NCBI GenBank assembly: GCA_964588685.1
Contig: CAZPQG010000007.1
Span: forward strand, 1-29,971
DNA from: CAYVBW01 sp964588685
GTDB taxonomy: Bacteria; Patescibacteriota; Microgenomatia; UBA1400; PJMF01
DNA length: 29,971 bases
Reading direction: 5' to 3'
Below are positions 22,752 through 29,971 of the stretch, piece after piece. Within the stretch, counting starts at the first letter, position 1; every line of letters begins with the position of its first letter. The notes beneath the pieces are model-generated. The model searched no databases, was not told the DNA's origin, and saw only the letters and a list, made by a program, of their open reading frames with translations. A program made the position numbers and the translations under genes.

Positions 22752-23786
22752 TTATTGTTGTTGATAATGCTCGTCAAACCAGGCTTGATTTTTTTTAATA
22801 GCTTGCTGCCACCAGTCAGAATGGTTTTGGTACCATTTAACGGTTTTTTGCAGGCCTTGTTTTAAACTTACCTGCGGCCGCCAGTCTAGTTTTTGCTTAA
22901 TTTTGGACCAATCCACAGCATAGCGGCGGTCATGGCCGGGTCGATCTTTAATAAAGTTAATCATATTTTCATCTTGATCCATTAGCTCAATAATCATTTG
23001 CGCTAGATCCAAATTAGACACATCAGTACTCAAACCACCTATTAAATATGTTTCTTGGCTTATATTAGCGTGTAATAATTTATCTATGGCGCGGCAGTGG
23101 TCAAGCACATACAGCCAGTCGCGGACATTTTTCCCGTCTCCATAGACAGGGATGGGCTGGTTATTAATTAAATTAGTGATGGCTAAGGGAATAAATTTTT
23201 CCGGCAATTGATAAGGACCGTAATTATTAGAGCAATTACTAATCAAATAATTTAAGCCATAAGTTTCGCCGTATGCTCTTACCAAGTGATCGCTGCTTGC
23301 CTTGCTGGCAGAGTAAGGGCTGCGAGGATCATAATTAGTGTTTTCATCAAATTTTTTAGCAGAATTTAATGGCAGCGAACCAAAGACTTCGTCGGTCGAG
23401 ATATGAAAAAATAAAGCTAAATCATGTTTTACTGCTGATTCCAGTAGCGTATGTGTGCCTATTACATTAGTTTCTAAAAATAATTGAGGATTTTTAATTG
23501 ACCGATCTACATGACTTTCAGCAGCAAAATGAACTACCCAATCAACATCCGGCATCAGACTGTTAACGAGCTGACTGTCCCTAATATCACCTTTTACAAA
23601 AGTGTATTGGGGATGATTTTTAATTGAGCTTAGATTGTCTAAGCTGCCGGCATAAGTTAAAGCATCTAAATTGATAATTTTATCCTGGAGATGATTCTTC
23701 AGCCAGTAATGAATAAAGTTAGAGCCAATAAAGCCGGCTCCGCCGGTAACCAAGATTGTTTTAGCTGGACGTTGAGATGTAGCCAT
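22752..23786 (-). CDS. rfbB: dTDP-glucose 4,6-dehydratase
   Basis: It turns dTDP-glucose into dTDP-4-keto-6-deoxyglucose. A 344-residue protein with ILVTGGAGFIGSNFIHYWL at 11-29, DALTYAGSLDNL at 41-52, VHFAAESHVDRSI at 85-97, ISTDEVFGSL at 129-138 with the catalytic Asp132-Glu133, Tyr158 and Lys162 in YSASK, and NCSNNYGPYQ-PEKFIPL. All active-site residues of RmlB are present. The RmlD-like reductase follows; RmlA and RmlC are not in the window. Upstream, 32 bp away, is a tiny membrane protein gene. Confidence 0.95.
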   Translation of the reverse strand: MATSQRPAKTILVTGGAGFIGSNFIHYWLKNHLQDKIINLDALTYAGSLDNLSSIKNHPQYTFVKGDIRDSQLVNSLMPDVDWVVHFAAESHVDRSIKNPQLFLETNVIGTHTLLESAVKHDLALFFHISTDEVFGSLPLNSAKKFDENTNYDPRSPYSASKASSDHLVRAYGETYGLNYLISNCSNNYGPYQLPEKFIPLAITNLINNQPIPVYGDGKNVRDWLYVLDHCRAIDKLLHANISQETYLIGGLSTDVSNLDLAQMIIELMDQDENMINFIKDRPGHDRRYAVDWSKIKQKLDWRPQVSLKQGLQKTVKWYQNHSDWWQQAIKKNQAWFDEHYQQQ

Positions 23787-23818
23787 AAGATAAAAATAAT
23801 TATTGTTGTATTTGCTAA

Positions 23819-24043
23819 TTAGGATTCTTCTCTAATTAAGCCCGGCATTTCTTCTCTTCCTAACGAATTTCTGACTTGCGTACATTTATTTTCTAAAAGA
23901 TAGTATTTTTTTCTCTGTAAGCGTAATTGTGTCTGAAAATAACTGACAGCAAAAATTAACACCACAATAATTAAGACTAAGAACCGGATTATTTTCTTGA
24001 CAGTTTGCGGTGCTGGCTGGCTGTTGTGATTATTATGTGTCAT
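23819..24043 (-). CDS. Small single-pass membrane protein
   Basis: A 74-residue protein: a polar start with Asn and His, one membrane segment at about 17-37 (KIIRFLVLIIVVLIFAVSYF), then a basic helical stretch LRLQRKKYYLLENKCTQVR and an acidic end. The layout is like FtsL/DivIC-type or other small single-pass proteins, but I see no signature and do not assign a function. It sits between the LCP gene (80 bp upstream) and rmlB (32 bp downstream) on the same strand, so it is probably part of that unit. There is no Shine-Dalgarno site. Confidence 0.55.
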   Translation of the reverse strand: MTHNNHNSQPAPQTVKKIIRFLVLIIVVLIFAVSYFQTQLRLQRKKYYLLENKCTQVRNSLGREEMPGLIREES

Positions 24044-24123
24044 GTGAAGAGAGATTAAGTTAAACTAAGTTGTTAAGAAAATAATTTATGGCAACAGCGT
24101 GCTGCATAGTGTTAAATTAAATG

Positions 24124-25254
24124 CTAAATAAGATATTGTTGGACAAAATTCTTAAATTCTTCTTCATTTCTAATGACATAAACCCATTGGTTTTGATAAT
24201 AATATGAAGGCTGAGGATGTTCAATGACTCCATTTTCATTTTCGGGATAGGTGGGCAAAGAGTGACTGTGAATTTCAATCTGTGTTAGCTGGTCGGTGAG
24301 AGACATGGCAATAGCTATTAATTCAGTTAGAGGCAAATAGCGTTCATAATTAGCTTGATAAAATTTAAAAAGAGCGCCGCTTTTTTGAGGCTGAGCCCAA
24401 TGTTTAACTGGCCGGCAAATTGTTCTCAGCAAAGTGGTTAGTACCTGCTGCTGCCGATAGGTCCGAGCTAGATCAGTTCCTTCACCCAAATCTTCACTGT
24501 GCCGGCTTCTAATGTATTGCAGCACAGTTTGGCCGTCCATGTGCTGCCGGCCGGGTTTAAATTCAATGGTTTTATATAGTTCTTGAGAATTTTGTGTAGT
24601 GTTAGGGTTAATATTTTGAGGGAAAGACTCATCAACAAAGCCATTTTCAACCTCAATAGTCAGTCCGCCCACCACATCAATAATTTCTCCGAGCTCAGCC
24701 AATGAAATGACCAGCGTGTAATCAATTGGCAAGTCAATCATTTCCTCAATTACTTTTTGCGGAAATTGAGTAGGTTGACCGGGATAATATTCCTTACCGT
24801 ATTCATATAAAGCATTGATTTTAGTTTGATAAGCCACACTCCACAGATCACGAGGCAGACTTAAAATGTTAACTTCAGCTGTATTAAGATTCAGTTGAGC
24901 CAAGATCATACTGTCAGTTAACTGAGGAGAATTTGGTTTACTGTCAACTTCGTCAGTGCCTAAGATTAAAAATGTTACGGCGTTGGGGTTATGCAGTTGA
25001 TCCCTGATCTTTAATTGACGAGCGGTTTTAATTAAATTAATGAACTCTTGATGATTAAGCCCGGCGGAATTTAAAAAATATTGATATTTGTTGTTTGCAG
25101 TAATAACTGTTAAAAGGCTTAGAAAAAAAATTGCGCTAATAAAAGCGCCAACGGTTAGTTTGAGGCTGGATTTAATAGTGTGCCGATTAATCTGCGACCT
25201 GATCTGCGCAGTTATTTTGGTTAAAAAAGAAGTGGTTTTTTGTTCTTGGTTCAT
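24124..25254 (-). CDS. LytR-CpsA-Psr (LCP) family glycopolymer ligase
   Basis: A 376-residue protein with a cytoplasmic start, one membrane segment at about 33-52 and an outer LCP domain from about 92. LCP enzymes move glycopolymers from polyprenyl diphosphate to the cell wall. Seen here are TFLILGTDEVD at 94-104, LTDSMILAQLN at 112-122, ILSLPRDLW at 130-138 with Arg135 and Asp136, DYTLVISL, DVVGGLTIEV, and the late signature LQYIRSRHSEDLGEGTDLAR at 245-264 with Arg249, Arg251 and Asp261. It has no extra C-terminal LytR_C domain of note. Context fits transfer of the glycan made by neighbouring genes. A near-leaderless promoter lies at 25266-25293. Confidence 0.93.
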   Translation of the reverse strand: MNQEQKTTSFLTKITAQIRSQINRHTIKSSLKLTVGAFISAIFFLSLLTVITANNKYQYFLNSAGLNHQEFINLIKTARQLKIRDQLHNPNAVTFLILGTDEVDSKPNSPQLTDSMILAQLNLNTAEVNILSLPRDLWSVAYQTKINALYEYGKEYYPGQPTQFPQKVIEEMIDLPIDYTLVISLAELGEIIDVVGGLTIEVENGFVDESFPQNINPNTTQNSQELYKTIEFKPGRQHMDGQTVLQYIRSRHSEDLGEGTDLARTYRQQQVLTTLLRTICRPVKHWAQPQKSGALFKFYQANYERYLPLTELIAIAMSLTDQLTQIEIHSHSLPTYPENENGVIEHPQPSYYYQNQWVYVIRNEEEFKNFVQQYLI

Positions 25255-25265
25255 GGTGCAATAAC

Positions 25266-25293
25266 ATTATCTTATCAAAATTCAATTAAGCAA
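25266..25293 (-). promoter_or_regulatory. Promoter of the LCP gene
   Basis: On the minus strand TTGCTT (25293-25288), 16 bp spacer and GATAAT (25271-25266) end 11 bp before the ATG at 25254, leaving a leader of only about four or five bases. Confidence 0.45.
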
Positions 25294-25444
25294 GCCAAAT
25301 TAGGAGCTGAAGGAATATGATTGGTTAGAAATATGGTCTGTTTTGCCCAAATTAGTAGTTAATATCGAAAACCGTCTATCTCAATAAAAAATTAGAACCT
25401 AATAAAAGCGTAAAAAAATTACGAAATGGTTTAGTAAAAAAATA

Positions 25445-25473
25445 TTAGTTTCGGCCCCAATAAGTGATACAAT
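25445..25473 (+). promoter_or_regulatory. Extended -10 promoter, leaderless start
   Basis: TTAGTT (25445-25450), 17 bp, then TGATACAAT with an extended -10 (TG at 25465-25466, TACAAT at 25468-25473). A start about seven bases later falls on the A of the ATG at 25481, so the message of the membrane protein gene is probably leaderless. The rest of this 226-bp gap is AT-rich; a CGTAA/TTACG hairpin lies at 25409-25423. Confidence 0.5.
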
Positions 25474-25480
25474 ATTTTGC

Positions 25481-27337
25481 ATGTCGTTTTGTAAAAAAAT
25501 ATTTTCTAAAAAATATTTGCCATTTTGGCTGCTGCTTATTATTTTTTTAGCTTCTTCCTGGCCGTTATTGCAGCCGGGCATGTTTAAGATTCATGATTTT
25601 ACTCATGGGGCAAGAGTGGCCGAAATGCTGCGGTCTTTGCAAAATGGCTATTTTCCGGTTCGCTGGTCGCAAAATTTTGGCTTTGGCTACGGCATGCCGT
25701 TGTTTCAATTTTACGCTCCGCTGCCATTTTATATTGGCGCCGTTTTTTATTGGTTGAGCAATCAGCTGCTGCTGTCGGTTAAACTATTATTTTTACTGGC
25801 CAATGGTTTAACTCTGATTGGAGCTTATTTGTTAGGAAAAAAATTATTTAACAGTCAAATAGCAGCCCTAGTGACTGCATTCGCCTTAACTTTAGCGCCA
25901 TACCGTTTTTTAAATTTATATGTGAGAGGAGCCTTGAGTGAGTTGTGGGCCATTATGGCTTTACCCTGGATAGTGTGGTCAGCTTTGAAAGTTATCAACC
26001 AAGACAAATGGGGTTGGCTGTGGTTAACAAGCAGTGCAGCCGTTTTGTTTTTAAGTCATAATATTTCAACTTTAATTTACTCGCCCCTGCTTTGCTTTTT
26101 GATTTTATTTTTTTTAGTTAAAGAAAAGTGCTGTTTTGATTGGCATGAAAGGTACCATTGGCCGAATTTAAATTGGCAAAATTTAAAACAGAGAATTTTA
26201 AACCCGGGCAAAAAATTATTAAGGTCCGGTGTACTCGCTGCCGGTCTATCGTTTTTTTACCTGGCGCCGGCCTATTTTGAAAAAGAATTAACCCAAGTTG
26301 AAAATTTTATTTTAGATAATTATTTTGATTTTAGAATTCATTTTTTGTATGTCAGACAATTTTTTAAGCCCAATTGGGGCTATGGAGGCAGTGAATACGG
26401 ACCGGATGATCCAATCACTTTCTTCTTAGGCTACGGCCAATTATTGCTGTTGCTCATTAGTTTAGTGTTAGTACTGAATTTAGTTAGAAAGCTATTGTTG
26501 ACTAAACTAGGCAGTCTGCAGGAAAAAAATATTTATTCCACTTTAACGCTTATCAGCGGCTTGCTGCTGTTGTTATTTTTTTCCTTATTTTTAACTTTGT
26601 CTTATTCACAATTTATTTGGGAAGCTGGTTCGATTTTAGAGTTTGTTCAGTTTCCCTGGCGCTTTTTGGGCATTAGTGTTTTATTTTTAGCACTGGTTAG
26701 TGGTTGGGCTGCGCAGCAAATTAATGACTGGTCTGAAAAATTTTTACTTAATCGTTTTAATAGCAAAAAAAAGATAAAGTTGTGTTTATCGGCTGCATTA
26801 CTACTGCCTTTAGCACTTAATCTGAGATTTGCCGCACCTGATATGTTTTTAGATAATGCAGTAGCATATTATTATGCTGACGCTAAAAAAATTAGACGCG
26901 AGATGAGTTATGTGTTGCCGGATTATATTCCGCAGGGGTTTGATTTAAATAATGAACCGGTTGCAACCCTAATTATCAATCAGAACGATCTGCCTGCAGA
27001 CAATTTTCAGGTTGTAACTGATAAAATTCACTATAAAGAAATTGAGACTAATTTTAATCAGCCGCAGCAATTACAGTTAGCTATTGCTGATTATCCATTT
27101 TGGCAAGCAGTGAGTACTCAGCCGACTGAAGAATTGTTACAGACCCAAGATGGTTTTCTGGTATTGAATGTGCCGCCCGGAGAACAAACGATTGGAGTAA
27201 AATTAACAGCTACTAATTTAAGAACAGCTTCAGATGTAATAAGTTTGACTAGCGTGTTGATTGTTTTAATATTAATTTTATATCAATCAAAGTTATTGAC
27301 CTTTGTTGGTCACAAAATTTATGCCGGAAAAACCTAG
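25481..27337 (+). CDS. PTPS-related polytopic membrane protein (GT-C-like)
   Basis: A 618-residue membrane protein. After the first membrane segment (about 13-30) comes an outer loop KIHDFTHGARVAEMLRSLQ at 36-54, then GYFPVRWSQNFGFGYGMPLFQFYAPLPFYIG, the hallmark of the 6-pyruvoyl-tetrahydropterin synthase-related membrane protein family (PTPS_related), a misnamed group that is thought to be GT-C-like. About twelve hydrophobic segments follow, with a soluble outer domain between about 450 and 585 and a last membrane segment near the end. A role in transferring sugars outside the membrane is inferred. It overlaps the flippase gene by 17 bp, so the two are coupled. Confidence 0.78.
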   Translation: MSFCKKIFSKKYLPFWLLLIIFLASSWPLLQPGMFKIHDFTHGARVAEMLRSLQNGYFPVRWSQNFGFGYGMPLFQFYAPLPFYIGAVFYWLSNQLLLSVKLLFLLANGLTLIGAYLLGKKLFNSQIAALVTAFALTLAPYRFLNLYVRGALSELWAIMALPWIVWSALKVINQDKWGWLWLTSSAAVLFLSHNISTLIYSPLLCFLILFFLVKEKCCFDWHERYHWPNLNWQNLKQRILNPGKKLLRSGVLAAGLSFFYLAPAYFEKELTQVENFILDNYFDFRIHFLYVRQFFKPNWGYGGSEYGPDDPITFFLGYGQLLLLLISLVLVLNLVRKLLLTKLGSLQEKNIYSTLTLISGLLLLLFFSLFLTLSYSQFIWEAGSILEFVQFPWRFLGISVLFLALVSGWAAQQINDWSEKFLLNRFNSKKKIKLCLSAALLLPLALNLRFAAPDMFLDNAVAYYYADAKKIRREMSYVLPDYIPQGFDLNNEPVATLIINQNDLPADNFQVVTDKIHYKEIETNFNQPQQLQLAIADYPFWQAVSTQPTEELLQTQDGFLVLNVPPGEQTIGVKLTATNLRTASDVISLTSVLIVLILILYQSKLLTFVGHKIYAGKT

Positions 27338-28859
27338 TTCTTCTACCATTGATCACAGAGCCAATGTTGATAAAGTCTTTTCAGAAAAAGAGATTCAGGG
27401 TATTAAGACTAAGACGGTCACCGGAGCTTTGTCTTATTTTTTTAAAACTGTTTTCTTACAAGCTTTGGGTTTGCTGACTATTTTTTTACTGAGTGCTTTT
27501 TTTGAGCCTGAAGATTTTGGGGTGTATGGTTATGTAGTGCAAATCATTGGTTTGCTGATCTTTTTTTCTGATGTCGGCTTGGCTGCGGCGTTAGTCCAGA
27601 AAAAAAAGAAGCCAACTTTAACTGATTATAGGACCGCTTTTACTGTTCAACAAATACTTTCTTGGGTAATTGTACTCATTGTCTTGATTATTAATGCTAC
27701 CGGTGTGGTGCAGCGAACCGTTGGACAGCAGGGAGAATGGATACTACTGGCTTTAGCTATTTCTTTTCCCTTAGCCTCTTTCAAAACAATTTCTTCCATT
27801 AAGCTGGAGCGAAAATTAAAATTTTCTTTATTAATTATTCCACAAATTTTTGAACAAGTAACTTTTGACGGTATTTTAGTTTATTTTGCTTGGCAAGGCA
27901 TGGGCGCCGGAGCTTATACTTGGGCCATATTGGCGCGATCCATATTGGGGACGGCAGTAATGTTAATCATACAACCCTGGAAGATTGGCTTGGCGATTGA
28001 TAAAAAGTCACTTAAAAATATGCTTGGTTTTGGTGCTAAGTTTCAGCTTAATGACCTTTTGGCCCGAGTTAAAGATCAACTGTACTTCTTAGTATTAGGG
28101 CAAATACTGCCTTTAAACCAATTCGGTTTTATTCAATGGGCAAAAAATTGGTCTATGTATCCATATAATTTAACTGTCCAAAATGTAATGGCCATTACAT
28201 TTCCTACTTTTTCTCGGCTGCAAAAGCGCAAAGATCTACTAAAAAAAGCTTTGGAAAAATCAATCTTTTTTATTACTTTATTGATTTTCCCTATTTTAGC
28301 AGGAATGAGTTTATTGATTTCACCTTTAATACAAGTGGTGGAACAGTATGCTAAATGGCAGCCGGCTATTCCCAGCTTTATCTTTTTTGCTTTGAGTATT
28401 GGCTGGGCTGCTATTTCAACTCCGTTGGTTAATACGCTTAATGCCATTGGTAAAATAAATAAAACTTTAAAGCTGATGATTATTTGGACTACTCTTACTT
28501 GGGTTATAACACCAATTGCTCTTTATTTTGTTGGTTTTAATGGTGTCGCTTTAGCCGCATTATTAGTTTCATTCAGCTCTGTGTTATCAATTAAGTTTGT
28601 TAAAAAATATGTGGCTGTTGATATTTGGCAGCAAATTTGGCGGCAATTATTAGCTGTTGCCGGCATGGGTGCGGTAGGCTTGCTGCTGCAAAATTTTGCA
28701 GGCCAAAGTATAACTAGGTTTTTATTCTCAGCCACAGTGATGGCTTTATCTTATCTTGTAGTCTTGATTACAGTCGGTCATAATAAGTTGATTAAAGAGA
28801 TTGATTCGCTGGATATTTTTGGCGGCTGGCCGAGAAATTTTTTAAAAAATCATTCTTAA
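27321..28859 (+). CDS. Wzx-type polysaccharide flippase
   Basis: A 512-residue polytopic protein of the MOP/polysaccharide transporter superfamily, moving lipid-linked glycans across the membrane. The first transporter helix follows a 35-residue polar start and contains TGALSYFFKTVFLQALGLL; then FEPEDFGVYGYVVQI (family F-x-P-x-x-F/YG-Y) and FFSDVGLAAALVQ near 90-100 are typical. Twelve or more hydrophobic segments follow, with an amphipathic middle GAKFQLNDLLARVKDQ and LPLNQFGFIQWA. The ATG at 27321 (M-P-E-K) is chosen over an upstream TTG at 27303; it overlaps the previous gene by 17 bp. Confidence 0.92.
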   Translation: MPEKPSSSTIDHRANVDKVFSEKEIQGIKTKTVTGALSYFFKTVFLQALGLLTIFLLSAFFEPEDFGVYGYVVQIIGLLIFFSDVGLAAALVQKKKKPTLTDYRTAFTVQQILSWVIVLIVLIINATGVVQRTVGQQGEWILLALAISFPLASFKTISSIKLERKLKFSLLIIPQIFEQVTFDGILVYFAWQGMGAGAYTWAILARSILGTAVMLIIQPWKIGLAIDKKSLKNMLGFGAKFQLNDLLARVKDQLYFLVLGQILPLNQFGFIQWAKNWSMYPYNLTVQNVMAITFPTFSRLQKRKDLLKKALEKSIFFITLLIFPILAGMSLLISPLIQVVEQYAKWQPAIPSFIFFALSIGWAAISTPLVNTLNAIGKINKTLKLMIIWTTLTWVITPIALYFVGFNGVALAALLVSFSSVLSIKFVKKYVAVDIWQQIWRQLLAVAGMGAVGLLLQNFAGQSITRFLFSATVMALSYLVVLITVGHNKLIKEIDSLDIFGGWPRNFLKNHS

Positions 28860-28869
28860 TAGATTGGAG

Positions 28870-28898
28870 ATTAATTAAATTAGACATTAATTAAATTA
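28870..28898 (+). repeat. AT-rich direct repeat before the last GT-C gene
   Basis: ATTAATTAAATTA occurs at 28870-28882 and 28886-28898, a 16-bp period. The second copy extends to ATTAATTAAATTAAAT (28886-28901); the same 16 bases occur on the minus strand at 18369-18384, just upstream of gmd. Low complexity makes chance possible. Confidence 0.45.
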
Positions 28899-28904
28899 AA
28901 TGCG

Positions 28905-29971
28905 ATGGTAAATTTGGGAAATAACAGCATTAAAAGATGGATGGTTTTACTTACCGTTGTCGTTATCACACTTATACCCATTATTCGTTACTGGAGTGTG
29001 TTTTGCTGCCCCATTGATATTAGCCGCTATGCACAAAAGTACAGCCAATCTCAATATATTTTAGGAGAAGCTTCACCGCAAAAAATAAGCGACAGCGAGC
29101 TGTATGTTTATGCCGGATATGCTTATTGGCAGGGCGATGATCCTACTACTATTAATTTTGAACATCCGCCGTTAGCAAAATATGCTTACGGCTTATTTTA
29201 TCAATTATTTGGCAATCCTTATTATTTTAATATTCCTCTTTATCTAGGAATATTGTTTTTATTTTGGCAGTTAAGCGGGATAGTACTTGAAAAAAAGTGG
29301 TTGCGGCTAACAGCTTTAATAGTACTGGGCAGTTTATCTTTGATTCAAGTTCATATGCGCTATGCTTTACTGGATCTACCCCTGCTTTTTAGTTATTTGC
29401 TATTTTTTTACGGGTTATTAGGCAGTTTTAAGCCTGCGGCTAAGGGTTTGTTGCTTGGATTAGGATTAGGCATTGCCCTGACTGTAAAATACCCCTTTCC
29501 CATGGTTTTATTATTATTGGGGTTTTTGGCCGTTGATTGTCATAAAAATAAATACTGGCTGAGCGCTGTGATAGGAATGTTGACCGCCGGAGTGATTTAT
29601 TTAGCATCTTATGTGCAATACTTTCGTTTCGGTCACGATTTAAGAGACTGGCTGGCTTTTGAGAAATATAGAATCAATTGGTTTATGGGCAAGGTTGATG
29701 CTTCCAGATTCTTAATTTTGCAAACATTGTTTACCGGCAGTTTTAAGACATGGTGGGACGAGCAAACTCAGGAAACTACCGCTCATTGGAGTTTGTTATG
29801 GCCAACAATGTTTATTGGTGCTGTTTTTGGTTGGCTAAAAGGAGTGTCTAACAAAAATTATCACATTTTTGTGTTAATTGGTTTTTCTTTATTACAATTA
29901 TTGGTTTACGGCGTGGGAGCTGCAGCCAGCGATAGATTTTTTATTACCCTGCTGCCGTTTTGGATTTTAGG
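28905..29971 (+). CDS. PMT-like GT-C glycosyltransferase, cut off at window edge
   Basis: The frame is open from the ATG at 28905 (another ATG at 28900 is out of frame) to the end of the window, about 355 codons, and has no stop, so the gene continues. After a first membrane segment (RWMVLLTVVVITLIPII) an outer loop reads KISDSELYVYAGYAYWQGDD, with Asp and Glu where the PMT motif has them, then TINFEHPPLAKYAYGL, the family's HPPLAK motif. More membrane segments follow. This matches the PMT (GT39) family, which uses polyprenyl-phosphate mannose as donor. It follows the flippase by 45 bp on the same strand and is probably in its operon. Confidence 0.82.
   Translation, partial: MVNLGNNSIKRWMVLLTVVVITLIPIIRYWSVFCCPIDISRYAQKYSQSQYILGEASPQKISDSELYVYAGYAYWQGDDPTTINFEHPPLAKYAYGLFYQLFGNPYYFNIPLYLGILFLFWQLSGIVLEKKWLRLTALIVLGSLSLIQVHMRYALLDLPLLFSYLLFFYGLLGSFKPAAKGLLLGLGLGIALTVKYPFPMVLLLLGFLAVDCHKNKYWLSAVIGMLTAGVIYLASYVQYFRFGHDLRDWLAFEKYRINWFMGKVDASRFLILQTLFTGSFKTWWDEQTQETTAHWSLLWPTMFIGAVFGWLKGVSNKNYHIFVLIGFSLLQLLVYGVGAAASDRFFITLLPFWIL

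Noticed and set aside
1..29971. Insertion sequences, integrases, prophage or defence genes
   Set aside because: No transposase, recombinase, phage or restriction/toxin signature was found in any frame I read; the locus looks like resident surface-glycan genes.

Overview
The window is AT-rich, tightly packed bacterial chromosome with 23 protein genes I can support (one cut off at the right edge) and one tRNA gene. Several things point to a small-genome bacterium of the Patescibacteria/CPR type: many membrane glycosyltransferases, a winged-helix protein joined to a worn nucleotidyltransferase domain, a membrane-anchored DsbA-like protein, short intergenic gaps, very few Shine-Dalgarno sites and a tRNA gene without encoded CCA. 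This placement is inference; there is no rRNA or ribosomal protein gene in the window to settle it. The standard bacterial code fits: every conserved gene reads at full length with TGA as stop.

Positions 1-9666 are a mixed housekeeping region whose strand switches often. It holds a probably autoregulated winged-helix regulator and a HAD-like protein, a tRNA CCA-adding enzyme with extra inserted sequence, a protein with two GGDEF-like domains, RecJ, a DsbA-like thioredoxin-fold protein with a one-cysteine active site, PrmC, SppA, a 14-bp tandem repeat on the sppA stop codon, tRNA-Gln(CUG), and an OmpR-type response regulator. The regulator converges on, and overlaps, a small soluble histidine kinase.

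Positions 9639-29971 are a cell-surface glycan region. The minus-strand run, in order of transcription, is UDP-glucose dehydrogenase, a GDP-4-keto-6-deoxymannose reductase, GDP-mannose 4,6-dehydratase, a polyprenyl-phosphate mannose synthase fused to GtrA, a GT-C enzyme, an ALG5-like GT2, an MptB-like GT-C enzyme, another GT-C enzyme, and the histidine kinase. trmD sits alone on the plus strand at 21054-21740. Beyond it are RmlD-like and RmlB sugar-nucleotide enzymes, a tiny membrane protein and an LCP ligase (minus strand), then a PTPS-related membrane protein, a Wzx-type flippase and a partial PMT-like GT-C enzyme (plus strand).

Read together, the glycan genes make nucleotide sugars (UDP-GlcA, GDP-D-rhamnose, dTDP-6-deoxyhexose), load sugars on polyprenyl phosphate, move carriers across the membrane (GtrA, flippase), polymerise or attach sugars outside (five GT-C type proteins), and fix the polymer to the wall (LCP). 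No soluble GT1/GT4 enzyme, initiating phosphoglycosyltransferase, RmlA, RmlC or ManC is seen here, so the pathway is either completed elsewhere or relies on polyprenyl-phosphate-sugar donors.
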